Source of the DNA: Paeniglutamicibacter psychrophenolicus
Lineage (GTDB): Bacteria; Actinomycetota; Actinomycetes; Actinomycetales; Micrococcaceae
NCBI RefSeq assembly: GCF_017876575.1
Contig: NZ_JAGIOE010000001.1
Location: 310,001-374,000 of the forward strand
DNA: 64,000 nt
Direction of reading: 5' to 3'
In this document: positions 1 through 11,818 of the stretch, in pieces
How positions within the stretch are numbered: the first letter of the stretch is position 1
How the letters are laid out: each line of letters begins with the position of its first letter
Translations under genes and position numbers: made by a program
Notes under the pieces: model-generated
Seen by the model: only the letters and a program-made list of their open reading frames with translations
Told to the model about the DNA's origin: nothing
Databases searched by the model: none

Positions 1-3
1 AAC

Positions 4-204
4 TCAGTCCGGCCCGCGGGAATCATCGGATGTGCGGCGTTCTTCAGGCCATTCATTCGAAGCATCTGCCAATATCCCTCGGACCTGCCGAAAAACCCCG
101 TCGGCCGTACAATCATTGGCAAATAGGATGGTGGCATGAGACTTCCAGTGTCCTTCCCGGGTGCCAGCTGCACCGGGAACACTGATTCGCAGCGTTTCCG
201 CCAT
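4..204 (-). CDS. small hypothetical protein (66 aa)
   Basis: A complete 66-codon frame runs away from the acetyl-CoA synthetase gene. Its composition is mixed rather than the Arg/Pro/Ala-rich pattern of shadow frames, and the upstream DNA (205-260) is AT-rich, as a promoter would be. I recognise no family, motif or membrane segment. It could be a short divergent gene or the end of something degraded beyond the window edge. Called only from its frame and composition. Confidence 0.35.
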   Translation of the reverse strand: MAETLRISVPGAAGTREGHWKSHATILFANDCTADGVFRQVRGILADASNEWPEERRTSDDSRGPD

Positions 205-333
205 TCGATAATTTTCGATTTATACGAAGATTATTCGACCTTGAAACCAAGAAAAGCCTGACATCGAACGTTCCGTCACATTACGGTCGGTTTGCTCCCG
301 TGACACGCCATCGAGTTTGATGAATGAAACTAC

Positions 334-418
334 CCATCCCGAGCGGCCGAGAGATCTGGCTCCCTGACGCCGCAGCAACCACCTCCGTCAGGTGAAGTGC
401 TAACGCCAGAACCGATGG
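334..418 (+). promoter_or_regulatory. SAM-I (S-box) riboswitch on acetyl-CoA synthetase
   Basis: The element has the S-box hallmarks in order: GAGCGG, the kink-turn region GAGAGATCTGG, TGACGCCGCAGCAACC, and a GTGCTA core. P1 is CCATC at 334-338 pairing with GATGG at 414-418; P2 pairs GCGGC with GCCGC. The 3' strand of P1 contains the GG of the GGAG Shine-Dalgarno (417-420) of the gene starting at 427. SAM binding would stabilise P1 and hide the ribosome site. The same element recurs at 10195-10284 before metY, sharing the first 26 bases. S-boxes normally sit on methionine and sulfur genes; its place on an acetate-activating enzyme is unusual. Confidence 0.88.
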
Positions 419-426
419 AGAACAAA

Positions 427-2394
427 ATGCCTGAAACCCTTTTGCCCGTGCTCGCTGCCGAGGAAACCTTGTGGAGCGAAGACGAACGCCTCGCGTTCTG
501 GGATGCCGCGGCGCGGCGCCTGAGCTGGTCCGAGGACTGGCACACCATCCACTCGAGCACCGGTGTCGATGCCGAGGCCCGGCGCGGGCCCGAGCTTCGC
601 TGGTTTGAGGGCGGCAAGCTCAACGCCGCCTACAACTGCGTGGACCGCCACGTGGAAGCCGGGCGCGGCGACAAGGTCGCCCTGCACTTCGAGGGCGAGC
701 CCGGCGACAGGACGACCGTCACCTACCAGGACCTGCAGGACCGGGTGTCCCGGGCCGCCAACGCGCTGCTCGCCCTGGGCGTGGGCAAGGGCGACCGCGT
801 GGTCATCTACCTGCCCGTGCTCGTGGAAACCGTGGTCATCACCCTGGCCTGCGCGCGCATCGGCGCGGTGCACTCGCTGGTCTTCGGCGGCTTTTCCGCA
901 GAGGCGCTGAGGTTCCGCGTCGAAGACACCGGCGCGAAGCTGCTGGTCACCACCGATGGGCAGTTCCGCCGCGGCGAGGCCGTGCCGGTCAAGGACAACG
1001 CCGATGCCGCGGTTTCCGGGGAGAACAGCATCGAACACGTGCTGGTGCTCCGGCGCACCGGGAACGAGATCGCCTGGACCGAAGGCCGGGACGTGTGGTG
1101 GCACGAAACCGTCGACACGGCGAGCAAGGAGCACTCCCCCGAGGCATTCGACGCCGAGACCCCGCTGTTCATCATGTACACCTCCGGCACCACCGGCCAG
1201 CCCAAGGGCCTGGTCCACACCACCGGGGGCTACCTGACGCAGGCCTCCTGGAGCCACGAGTTCCTCTTCTCCCATCCGGACCCCGCGCAGCGGGAAAACG
1301 ATGTCCACTGGTGCACTGCGGACCTGGCCTGGGTCACCGCGCACACCTACGAGATCTACGGGCCGCTGTCCAACGGCGTCACGCAGGTCATCTACGAGGG
1401 CGTGCCCAACGCCCCTCACCCCGGGCGCCACTTCGAGATCATCGCGCGCTACGGCGTGACCAGCTACTACACCGCGCCCACCCTGGTGCGCTCGCTGATG
1501 GGCTGGTTCCCCGAGGGGGTCCCTGCCGACTACGACCTGTCCTCGATCCGATTGGCCGGAACCGTGGGCGAGGCCGTGAACCCGGAGGCATGGCGCTGGC
1601 TGCGCAGCCAGGTCGGCCGCGACACCGAAGCCGGCATTCCGATGGTCGACACCTGGTGGCAGTCCGAAACCGGCTCCACGATCCTTTCCCCGCGGCAGGG
1701 GGACACCGAGTTCAAGCCGGGCTGCGGCACCCGGGCGCTGCCCGGGGTAACCGTGGACATCGTCGACGAACAAGGAGCCGGGGTGGAGCCGAACGTGCAG
1801 GGCAACATCGTGCTGACCAAGACCGGCCCGGCCATGGCCCGCACCGTGTGGGGAAACCCCGAGCGCTACTACACCTCCTACTGGGAAAAGTATGCCGAGC
1901 AGGGCTGGTTCCTGGCCGGGGACGGCGCACGCTTCGATGCGGACGGGGACATCTGGATCCTGGGCCGGACCGACGACGTCATCAACATCTCCGGGCACCG
2001 ACTTTCGACGATCGAGATCGAATCGGCGCTGGTCACCCACCCGGCGGTCGTCGAGGCCGGGGTCTGCCCGACCAAAGATGCCAAGACCGGCCACGCGGCC
2101 ACCGCTTTCGTGGTGCCCTTCGACAAGTCGGTGGTGGGCACGGACCTGTCCGGCGAGGCGCTGGCCAGGCAGCAGGCACTCACCACCGAGCTGCGCAACC
2201 ACGTGGCAACCCAGATCGGTCCGATCGCCAAGCCGCGCGAAATCGTCTTCGTGCCCGACGTGCCCAAGACCCGTTCGGGCAAGATCATGCGCCGTCTGCT
2301 GACGCAGCTCTTTGAGGGCAGCGCCCTGGGCGACACCACCAGCCTGCAGAACGAGCCGTGCATCGCGGACATCAAGGAAATCTGCGAGCGCTAG
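427..2394 (+). CDS. acsA: acetyl-CoA synthetase (AMP-forming)
   Basis: Converts acetate, ATP and CoA to acetyl-CoA in the cytosol; 655 aa, the usual Acs length. The adenylate-forming core motif YTSGTTGQPKG begins at about residue 251. WWQSETG carries the tryptophan that shapes the small acetate pocket in Acs. The C-terminal catalytic lysine is in KTRSGKIMRR (Lys619), the residue often acetylated in bacterial Acs. I chose ATG 427 because GGAG lies six bases upstream; the longer GTG frame from 397 would start inside the riboswitch. Control is probably translational by SAM. A role in recycling the acetate released by the downstream MetY is inferred from the shared riboswitch. Confidence 0.93.
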   Translation: MPETLLPVLAAEETLWSEDERLAFWDAAARRLSWSEDWHTIHSSTGVDAEARRGPELRWFEGGKLNAAYNCVDRHVEAGRGDKVALHFEGEPGDRTTVTYQDLQDRVSRAANALLALGVGKGDRVVIYLPVLVETVVITLACARIGAVHSLVFGGFSAEALRFRVEDTGAKLLVTTDGQFRRGEAVPVKDNADAAVSGENSIEHVLVLRRTGNEIAWTEGRDVWWHETVDTASKEHSPEAFDAETPLFIMYTSGTTGQPKGLVHTTGGYLTQASWSHEFLFSHPDPAQRENDVHWCTADLAWVTAHTYEIYGPLSNGVTQVIYEGVPNAPHPGRHFEIIARYGVTSYYTAPTLVRSLMGWFPEGVPADYDLSSIRLAGTVGEAVNPEAWRWLRSQVGRDTEAGIPMVDTWWQSETGSTILSPRQGDTEFKPGCGTRALPGVTVDIVDEQGAGVEPNVQGNIVLTKTGPAMARTVWGNPERYYTSYWEKYAEQGWFLAGDGARFDADGDIWILGRTDDVINISGHRLSTIEIESALVTHPAVVEAGVCPTKDAKTGHAATAFVVPFDKSVVGTDLSGEALARQQALTTELRNHVATQIGPIAKPREIVFVPDVPKTRSGKIMRRLLTQLFEGSALGDTTSLQNEPCIADIKEICER

Positions 2395-5125
<2,731 letters not shown>

Positions 5126-5181
5126 TCGGGCCAGCGGGGGCAGGTGTTTCACCCCCTCCGGTTCCCGCCCGCATGCGGACC

Positions 5182-5207
5182 CGCGGCCGGCTGTTCAGCC
5201 GGCCGCG
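5182..5207. terminator. 12-bp hairpin at convergent gene ends
   Basis: Arms 5182-5193 and 5196-5207 are perfectly complementary with a 2-base loop. The stem overlaps the last codons of the monooxygenase gene and follows katG, so it could stop both transcripts. No T-tract is evident. Confidence 0.5.
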
Positions 5208-6424
5208 ACCATCCGCTCGACCAGGTGGGCGGCGTCGGCACCGACCCCGGGGATCACCGCCGACGGCTCGGTGTGCAGCCACGGCAGCCCGATCGCGTAG
5301 AGGCCCGGCTGGACGGTGACGCCGCGGCGGTGCAGCGGGTAGCCCCATTCGTCCAGGATCGGCAGCCCCAGCCAGGAGAAGTCCAGCCGGTAGCCGGTGG
5401 CCCACACCACCGCGGCGATCCCCTCCGCATCCATGTCGAGATCGATTCCTCCCTCCGGCACCGGACCGAGGCCGGTGGCCGGTGGATCCTGCGGCAGCTC
5501 GAGCCCGGTGGCCGCTGCATAGGCATCGAACATCGGGCGGAAACGCACGTCGAAGTCGGTCTCGGCAAAGGCCACCTTGCGGGCCACATCGTCCCCGAAA
5601 CCCACCGTGGACCCTTCAACCCCAAGGACCTTCCCGTGCAGCACCGCGCCACGTTCGGCGAGGCGGCGAGGAGAATCCTCGAACAGGTGCGGATGGCATT
5701 CGAAGCGGGCGGCCGGGGTCGGCAGGTCATCCACCGTGGGGACCTTCATGCCGAGTTCCGGGCCCCGTAGCAGCACCTGCATCAGCCACCAGTACAGGTT
5801 GCGGCCGCGGTAGCTGCGCGGGGCGCCGGTGCAGGAGGACACCGCCACGTGCACGCGCCGCCCCGCGGAGAGCAATTCGGAGGCGATCTGCGTGCCGGAC
5901 TGCCCGGTCCCGACGACCAGTACCGCGCCCTCGGGCAATTGGCCCGGTTGCCGGTAGTCGTTGCTGTGCAGTTGCCGGACCGACTCCGGGAACCCGGCCG
6001 CCGCGGCCGGCAGGCTCGGCACCTGGAAGGGGCCGGTGGCCAGCACCACCCGGTGCGCCGAAATCGAGGCGCCCTGGGCGTGGACCAGGAAACCGCCGTT
6101 GGCCACTTCCATCCCGGTCACTTCGGTGGCCAGGCGCACCGGGGCGGCGATCCGCCCGGCGTAGTCGCGGAACAACTCGATGACGGCATCGCGGCCCGAC
6201 AGCGCGTTGGGGTCGGGCCCGTCGTACGGCATGCCGGGCAGCTGGAGCGCGAAGTTCGGCGTGACCAGCCGAAAGCTGTCCCAGCGGTCCTGCCAGGCGC
6301 CGCCGAGTGCTTCGCGGCGGTCCACCAGCAGGTGCGCGATGCCGGCCTGGTTGAGCCAATAGCTGGTCGCGAGTCCGGCCTGGCCGGCGCCGACGACGAG
6401 CGTGTCCACTGTTTCGGTACCCAT
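5195..6424 (-). CDS. FAD-dependent NAD(P)H monooxygenase (CzcO/FMO-like)
   Basis: Flavoprotein of 409 aa of the flavin-containing monooxygenase type. The FAD-binding GAGQAG (residues 12-17) opens the protein, followed by the GGAWQDRWDS segment typical of the group. A second nucleotide-binding GTGQSG near residue 168 should bind NADPH, and a VVWATGYR motif lies near the C-terminus. Such enzymes hydroxylate N or S atoms or do Baeyer-Villiger oxidation; the substrate cannot be told from sequence. ATG 6424 has GGGGAGG five bases upstream. It is transcribed away from the methyltransferase/LuxR pair and appears monocistronic. Confidence 0.85.
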   Translation of the reverse strand: MGTETVDTLVVGAGQAGLATSYWLNQAGIAHLLVDRREALGGAWQDRWDSFRLVTPNFALQLPGMPYDGPDPNALSGRDAVIELFRDYAGRIAAPVRLATEVTGMEVANGGFLVHAQGASISAHRVVLATGPFQVPSLPAAAAGFPESVRQLHSNDYRQPGQLPEGAVLVVGTGQSGTQIASELLSAGRRVHVAVSSCTGAPRSYRGRNLYWWLMQVLLRGPELGMKVPTVDDLPTPAARFECHPHLFEDSPRRLAERGAVLHGKVLGVEGSTVGFGDDVARKVAFAETDFDVRFRPMFDAYAAATGLELPQDPPATGLGPVPEGGIDLDMDAEGIAAVVWATGYRLDFSWLGLPILDEWGYPLHRRGVTVQPGLYAIGLPWLHTEPSAVIPGVGADAAHLVERMVAAG

Positions 6425-6508
6425 GATGTCCTCCCCGGGGCGGGATTGTTCCCTTGTGGTCTTGGTACCGAGGGTAGGGGGCGGAGGGGGCCGGCGACTT
6501 CCGCAGAA

Positions 6509-7012
6509 TCACCCATCCCGGCCAAATGGGTTCTTTTGTGTAGTGTGCAGGCGCAGGTAGCGCGGCGTGCGTGCCGCATAGTGCTCGTACCGGCTCCCGA
6601 ATTCCTCCAGCAGCCGGCGTTCCTCGTCCCGGATGGCCCGGTGCACCAGCAGCGCGGCGGCCGGGAGGGTCAGCGCCGTCCAGCCGCTGCCCGCCGCGGT
6701 CCCGGCGCCGGCGTGGAACAGCAACCACGCGAGGTACATCGGGTTGCGGCTGAGGCGGTAGGGCCCGGAGACGACCAGCGCCTGCGGGCGTGCCAAATCG
6801 ACGGGGCGTGCTGCCCTCCAGGCAGCCGCGGCAAGCAGCACGCCGGAACCGGCCAGCAGCGTCCCGCAGGCCGCAGCGGCGGGAGGCTGCCGGGGTGTCG
6901 CGCCGAGCCTGCCCAGCAGGACCGCTGCGCCCAACCCGGCCAGGTGCGGCACGGGGACCGGGACATTGGACAGTCCGCGGCGCCACCGGGCGCTGCGGCT
7001 GTCCGCCGCCAT
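6509..7012 (-). CDS. isoprenylcysteine carboxyl methyltransferase-like membrane protein
   Basis: A 167-aa integral membrane protein with about four hydrophobic segments. It carries the ICMT/PEMT-family SAM-site motifs: SRNPMYLAW, then an E-E-R-x-L...FG-x-x-Y-x-x-Y stretch near the C-terminus. Bacterial members methylate lipids or small molecules rather than prenylated proteins. ATG 7012 starts two bases past the stop codon of the LuxR-type gene, so the two are probably translated from one message. Longer upstream starts would lie inside that gene and were rejected. Substrate unknown. Confidence 0.75.
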   Translation of the reverse strand: MAADSRSARWRRGLSNVPVPVPHLAGLGAAVLLGRLGATPRQPPAAAACGTLLAGSGVLLAAAAWRAARPVDLARPQALVVSGPYRLSRNPMYLAWLLFHAGAGTAAGSGWTALTLPAAALLVHRAIRDEERRLLEEFGSRYEHYAARTPRYLRLHTTQKNPFGRDG

Positions 7013-7013
7013 G

Positions 7014-8735
7014 CTAATGGACCCCATGGTTCCCGCCGTCCGCGACCCGGCGCGCTCCGGCGCGCGCGGCGATGCCGCGGTCGTACGCATAGGCGGTGGC
7101 GGCCGCCCGGTTCTCCACCCCGATCTTCGTGTAGATGTTGCTCAGGTGCCGGGCCACGGTCTTCTCGCTGAGAAACAGTGTCTGGGCCACCTGGCGGTTG
7201 GTCATCCCCGTGGCGACCAGCCGCAGCACCTCCGTTTCGCGCGGGGAAATCGGCCCGAAGCCGACTGTCTGCGTTGCGGTGTCCGGCTTCGCCCCGGGAC
7301 CGGGTACCGGGCCGGCCTCCAGCGACTTGGCGGCCCGGCCCAGCGCGGCCGCTGCCCCCAGTTCGCGCAGAGAGGCCCGAGCGGCATCCAGTTCCATCCG
7401 GGCGCCCTCCGCGTCCCCCAGCAACCGGCAGGCCTCCGACATCGGCAACCGCGTGCGGGCCACCTCCAGGGGCAGGCCCAGGGACGACCAGTGTTCCCGC
7501 GCCCGGCTGAGCAGCGCCAGCGCCTGTTCCGGATGCCTCTGCGCCAGCAGGATCCTTCCCTGCAGCAGCAGCGCCTCGGCCTGCAGCTGGACCGAGCCGA
7601 AGTAATGGGAGATCCCTGCCAGTTCGCGGGCCAGTTCGGTGGCCCGCGCCAACCGTCCGACGGCCAGCAGCGCTTCCCCCGCCGCGGGCAGCAACCGCGC
7701 CCGGTCGGTGGCGGCCGAGGCTTCGGCAAGGGCACGTTCCAGGGCCGGAGCGGCTTCCCGGGGTCGGTCCTGGTCCAGGCGCAGCAGGCCCAGCCCGGGT
7801 TGCGGCGAGACACCGAAGCCGTGTGCCCGCCCGTAGTGCCGCTCGGCCTGCGCGGCGTCACCCCGGATCCGTTCGAGTTCGCCCAGCTCGTAGTGGGCCA
7901 TCCCGAGGGCCGGGTGCCGCGGCCTGGCCAGCCAGTCCGCGGCACGGGCGGCCTCCGCCGCAGCTCTGTCCAGCTCGCCGCGAAGGCGCATCAGCTGGGC
8001 GCGGTGCACCAAGCACTGCCCGCGGTATGGGACCAGGTCGGGCTGGTGGTCGCACCAATCACCCAGGGCTTCGGTCCATTCCCGGGCACGGCGCAGATCG
8101 AAGACGTCCTGGCATTCGGAGATCGCGGCACAGTAGACGATTCCCACGGCGATCGGGCACACCGGATCGCGAGTGACCACCAGCATGGCCTCGTCGATCA
8201 GCGGCAGGGCCTCGGCGATCCGTCCGAGCCGGATCAGTGCCTGGCTGCGTCCCAGGATCCCCAGGGCCAGCAGCTCCGCGTCGCCAAGCCGTTCCCCTGC
8301 CTCAAGCGCCGTGGTCGATGCGACCAGGGCGGAACCGGGATCGGAATCCAGCTGAAAGAGGGCCTCGGGAATCAGCATCAGCATCTGCTCGGCGCAATCG
8401 GGCCGGCAGTGCGGCAGCAATCGCCGGGCATTGGCCATCCAGCCTTGCGCCCGGGCCACGTCGCCGCCCAGGGCCAACTCAAGCACCAGCCAAAACGCCG
8501 CACGCACCGCCTCGGGAAACCGTCCGGCGGCCATCTGGCCGTGGTACGCGCGTTCAAGGTTGTCGCGGCTTTCGGCGTCGAAGCCCAGCAGATAGGCCGC
8601 GATGGCCAGGCGGAGCAGGTCCGTTCCGTCCAGCGGCGCCTGGTTCCGCGCCGCGGAAAGGCCTCTGTGCGCGGCCTTCCAATCTTGCCCCGCAAAGCTT
8701 TCACGGCCCTGTTCCAAGGCCCCGTTTGTCGCCAC
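7014..8735 (-). CDS. LuxR-family regulator with long TPR-like sensor region
   Basis: 573-aa transcription factor. The first ~490 residues are Ala/Leu-rich helical repeats resembling tetratricopeptide units, with no P-loop, so it is a shortened relative of the MalT/LAL regulators. The C-terminal GerE/LuxR helix-turn-helix is clear: SPRETEVLRLVATGMTNRQV, then LFLSEKTVARHLSNIYTKIG. GTG 8735 has AGAGG eight bases upstream; GTG 8744 is the alternative. It precedes and nearly abuts the ICMT-like gene, a likely target or partner. The signal is unknown. Confidence 0.85.
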   Translation of the reverse strand: MATNGALEQGRESFAGQDWKAAHRGLSAARNQAPLDGTDLLRLAIAAYLLGFDAESRDNLERAYHGQMAAGRFPEAVRAAFWLVLELALGGDVARAQGWMANARRLLPHCRPDCAEQMLMLIPEALFQLDSDPGSALVASTTALEAGERLGDAELLALGILGRSQALIRLGRIAEALPLIDEAMLVVTRDPVCPIAVGIVYCAAISECQDVFDLRRAREWTEALGDWCDHQPDLVPYRGQCLVHRAQLMRLRGELDRAAAEAARAADWLARPRHPALGMAHYELGELERIRGDAAQAERHYGRAHGFGVSPQPGLGLLRLDQDRPREAAPALERALAEASAATDRARLLPAAGEALLAVGRLARATELARELAGISHYFGSVQLQAEALLLQGRILLAQRHPEQALALLSRAREHWSSLGLPLEVARTRLPMSEACRLLGDAEGARMELDAARASLRELGAAAALGRAAKSLEAGPVPGPGAKPDTATQTVGFGPISPRETEVLRLVATGMTNRQVAQTLFLSEKTVARHLSNIYTKIGVENRAAATAYAYDRGIAARAGARRVADGGNHGVH

Positions 8736-8827
8736 GACGACCACCTCTGCGGCCAGAATACCGCAGTTGCGAGGTACGGTGGCCGCCGCGTCGAGACGGT
8801 CTTGGGCTGCGTTGTTTGGCCTCGCGG

Positions 8828-9481
8828 CTAGAGCGAAATCTCCACGTAGCCCATGGCCCCGCGGCGTGTCACGGTGACCTGTCCCAGCCCGGCGTCCCGC
8901 ACCTCGTCAAAGAGCTCACCGGCCGTGCGCGCCACCGCGATGTCGCCGTGCGCCTTCAGCAAGCCCAGGTAGGCGTTGGACCGTCGCGGGCCCTTGACCA
9001 ATGAGGCCAGGAACAGTTTTCCGTGATCCTCCAGCTGCCGGCCAAGCGCCCGGACGGTGGCAGCGACATCCGGGACCAGGTGCAGCAGCCCGAGCCCCAG
9101 GATCGTCTCGTAGCGCAGGTCCTGGGGCGGTTCAAGCATGTCCCGGCATTCCAGGGTGATCCGTTCGGGCAGGGTCCCGCCAGCCGCCTCGGTGATGGCC
9201 TGTCCGGCCAGCTTGAGCATCGGCGCGCTCATGTCCACCAGGGTTGTTATCCGGGCGCTGGCCACGTGAAGGGCCGCGGTGGCCTGCGCCGTGCCGACGG
9301 CCACCTCCAGCATCGGGCCGGTTCCCGAGCCGATCGCCCGGGCCGCGAAGGCGGTGTATTGCCGGGGATCGGCACCCCAGAACATCTGGTTGTACAGCCT
9401 TGAGCCGACCATCGCGTCATAGGCACGCGCAAAGCGCGCATAGTATTCGGGGTCCCCGAAAAACGTTTCGTTCATGCACAC
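8828..9481 (-). CDS. class I SAM-dependent methyltransferase
   Basis: 217-aa soluble methyltransferase with a Rossmann-type SAM site: motif I in MLEVAVGTAQATAAL, an acidic residue in TLVDMSAPML, and a motif-IV-like ETILGLGLLHLVPD. This is the general Methyltransf_11/25 pattern. Start is GTG 9481 or ATG 9475; neither has a strong ribosome site. It lies alone between the LuxR gene and the phosphatase gene on the same strand. No substrate can be assigned. Confidence 0.78.
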   Translation of the reverse strand: MCMNETFFGDPEYYARFARAYDAMVGSRLYNQMFWGADPRQYTAFAARAIGSGTGPMLEVAVGTAQATAALHVASARITTLVDMSAPMLKLAGQAITEAAGGTLPERITLECRDMLEPPQDLRYETILGLGLLHLVPDVAATVRALGRQLEDHGKLFLASLVKGPRRSNAYLGLLKAHGDIAVARTAGELFDEVRDAGLGQVTVTRRGAMGYVEISL

Positions 9482-9508
9482 ATGGTGCGCCCGCCGGAGC
9501 GGTCTTTT

Positions 9509-10060
9509 CTAGTGCACGGCCTCGCGGAAATGCTCGCGCAGCTTGTGCACGTCGACGTGCACGATTTCGCCGTTGCGCATGATGGGGCGCTTGGGTCCGC
9601 CGCCGATGGTGTCCAGGGCCAGGCGGATCAGCGTTCCGTGGGCCACCGCGATGATGTTCCGGCCCTCGTGGCGCTGGATCAGTTCGTGCAGCACAGCCAG
9701 GCCGCGGGTTGCCACCGCGTCCTCGGGTTCGGCCGATTGCAGCAGCTGGTCGATCCTCTCGCGCGGCAGGTCGCGGACCACCTCGCCCTCGGCCTGCCCG
9801 TAGCTGCGTTCCTGCAGGCCATCGAGCTTTTCGGTCAGCGCGAGACCCAGGTTCTGCCCGATCAGTTCCGCCGTCTCGACTGCACGCTCGAGCGACGAGG
9901 AGACCAGCACGTCCCAGGATCCGGAGCCGAGTTCCTGGCCCGCGACGTGGGCCTGTTCGCGGCCCAGGTCGTTGAGCGGAATATCCGTTTGCCCCTGGAG
10001 GCGGCCCTCGGCGTTCCAGGCGGTCTCACCGTGCCGAACCAAAACCAATGTTGCACTCAT
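9509..10060 (-). CDS. histidine phosphatase family protein
   Basis: 183-aa member of the phosphoglycerate mutase-like branch. The catalytic motif LVLVRHGETAWN is at the N-terminus (the RHG histidine is phosphorylated). SSLERAVETAE and a second catalytic histidine in AVAHGTLIR complete the active site. Such proteins are broad phosphatases (for example of alpha-ribazole phosphate or sugar phosphates). ATG 10060 places the first beta strand at residue 2; the longer frame upstream would run into the divergent riboswitch leader. Divergent from metY. Confidence 0.85.
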   Translation of the reverse strand: MSATLVLVRHGETAWNAEGRLQGQTDIPLNDLGREQAHVAGQELGSGSWDVLVSSSLERAVETAELIGQNLGLALTEKLDGLQERSYGQAEGEVVRDLPRERIDQLLQSAEPEDAVATRGLAVLHELIQRHEGRNIIAVAHGTLIRLALDTIGGGPKRPIMRNGEIVHVDVHKLREHFREAVH

Positions 10061-10194
10061 GCCCCCAAGCCTACCGGGCGCGGTTTGCCGGCAGTTCCGG
10101 ATGCAGGATCTTCGATTTGCCTCCCCGCGTCCGCAACCTAAGCTCACATTCTTTGGCCGCGGGCGGTTTTCTTGCCACAATGGATGGCAGACCA

Positions 10195-10284
10195 CCATCC
10201 CGAGCGGCCGAGAGATCTGGTTCAGTGACGCCGCAGCAACCTTCCACACTCCGGTGGACCAGGTGCTACCGCCAGAAGCGATGG
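10195..10284 (+). promoter_or_regulatory. SAM-I (S-box) riboswitch on metY
   Basis: Second copy of the S-box: P1 CCATC (10195-10199) with GATGG (10280-10284), the same kink-turn region, GACGCCGCAGCAACC and GGTGCTA. It begins 135 bases after the divergent phosphatase start and ends 160 bases before metY. Unlike the copy at 334-418, P1 does not touch the gene's ribosome site. The leader from 10285 to 10444 has a small stem (tccact/agtgga near 10390) but no T-tract terminator that I could see. The expression mechanism is therefore unclear. The location on a methionine gene is as expected. Confidence 0.9.
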
Positions 10285-10444
10285 AGAGCGCGCAAGCAAT
10301 CTTTGGGAGTGCCGGGCCCCGCCACGGCATCGACCCTGCATTGACCCCGGGAAACCACGCAACACAGCCCCACCCCCCTCAGGGCATGGCATCCACTGGC
10401 AGTGGAAGGCCGCGCCCGCACATGCAAGGAGTCAGCCACCGATC

Positions 10445-11818
10445 ATGGCCGAACATCAATTTGGATTCCGCACGCGCGCACTTCACGCCGGCGGCACCCC
10501 GGACGCCGAGCACGGTTCCCGTGCCGTGCCGATCTACCAGACCACCTCGTTTGTCTTCAAGGACTCCGACGACGCCGCGAACCTCTTTGCGCTGCAAAAG
10601 TACGGCAACATCTACTCGCGCATCGGCAACCCCACGGTTGCGGCATTCGAGGAACGCATCGCGTCCCTCGAGGGCGGCATCGGCGCGGTGGCCACCGGCT
10701 CGGGCATGGCCGCCGAGTTCATCACCTTCGCCGCGCTGGCCGGCGCCGGGGACCACATCGTGGCCTCCTCGAAGCTCTACGGCGGCACCATCACGCAACT
10801 TGACGTGACGCTGCGCCGCTTCGGCGTCGAGACCACCTTCATCGATTCCACGGACCCGGCGGAATTCGCCGCGGCGATCCGGGAAAACACCAAGGCGATC
10901 TACACCGAGGTCGTCGCCAACCCCTCCGGCGACATCGCCGACCTCAAGGGCCTGGCAGAGGTCGCACACGCCGCGGGCCTGCCGCTGGTGGTCGACTCGA
11001 CGCTGACCCCGCCGTACCTGCTGCGCCCGATCGAGCATGGCGCGGACATCGTGATCCATTCGGCCACCAAGTTCCTCGGCGGCCACGGCACCACCCTGGG
11101 CGGCGTCGTCGTGGAGGCCGGCACCTTCAACTGGGGCAACGGCAAGTTCCCGACCATGACCGAACCGGTCGCCTCCTACGGCAACGTCTCCTGGTGGGAC
11201 AACTTCGGCGAGTACGGATTCCTGACCAAGCTGCGTTCCGAGCAGTTGCGCGACATCGGACCGGCGCTTCCGGCGCAGTCCGCGTTCCAGCTGCTGCAGG
11301 GCGTCGAAACCCTGCCCCAGCGCATGGACTCGCACCTTTCCAACGCCAAGGCCGTGGCGCAATGGCTGGAAAACGACCCGCGCATCTCCTACGTGAACTT
11401 CGCGGGACTGCCCTCCCACCCGCACTTCGAGCGAGCGAAGGAGCTGCTGCCCCTGGGTGTCGGCTCGGTGTTCAGCTTCGGAGTCAAGGGCGGCCGCGCC
11501 GCAGGCACCGCCTTCATCGAGGCGCTGCAGCTGGCCAGCCACCTGGCCAACATCGGGGATGTGCGCACCCTGGTGCTGCACCCTGCCTCCACCACGCACC
11601 AGCAGCTGAGCACCGAGCAGCTGGCTGCCGCGGGTGTTCCCGAGGACCTGATCCGCTTCTCGGTGGGCCTCGAGGACCTCGAGGACATCCTCTGGGACCT
11701 CGACCAGGCGCTGACCGCCTCGCAGCAGGTTGCCAATGCTCCTGCCGAGGAAACCTACGACGGGGCTGCCTGCTCCATCGATGCGGCTCGCGCGGCCGCC
11801 GTGACGGGAGCCAAGTAA
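10445..11818 (+). CDS. metY: O-acetylhomoserine sulfhydrylase
   Basis: PLP enzyme (457 aa) making homocysteine from O-acetylhomoserine and sulfide, releasing acetate; the direct-sulfhydrylation route to methionine. Family features: RALHAGG at the N-terminus, the YSRIGNPT segment, and the PLP lysine Lys209 in SATKFLGGHGT. The GGHGTTLGG context and 430-460 aa length favour the sulfhydrylase over cystathionine gamma-synthase (~390 aa). AAGGAG lies 13 bases before ATG 10445. A SAM riboswitch precedes it. Its stop overlaps the next start as TAATG, so the CoA-binding protein is translationally coupled. Confidence 0.93.
   Translation: MAEHQFGFRTRALHAGGTPDAEHGSRAVPIYQTTSFVFKDSDDAANLFALQKYGNIYSRIGNPTVAAFEERIASLEGGIGAVATGSGMAAEFITFAALAGAGDHIVASSKLYGGTITQLDVTLRRFGVETTFIDSTDPAEFAAAIRENTKAIYTEVVANPSGDIADLKGLAEVAHAAGLPLVVDSTLTPPYLLRPIEHGADIVIHSATKFLGGHGTTLGGVVVEAGTFNWGNGKFPTMTEPVASYGNVSWWDNFGEYGFLTKLRSEQLRDIGPALPAQSAFQLLQGVETLPQRMDSHLSNAKAVAQWLENDPRISYVNFAGLPSHPHFERAKELLPLGVGSVFSFGVKGGRAAGTAFIEALQLASHLANIGDVRTLVLHPASTTHQQLSTEQLAAAGVPEDLIRFSVGLEDLEDILWDLDQALTASQQVANAPAEETYDGAACSIDAARAAAVTGAK

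Noticed and set aside
397-426. Longer start (GTG 397) for acetyl-CoA synthetase
   Set aside because: It lies inside the riboswitch core and has no ribosome site; ATG 427 has GGAG at ideal distance.
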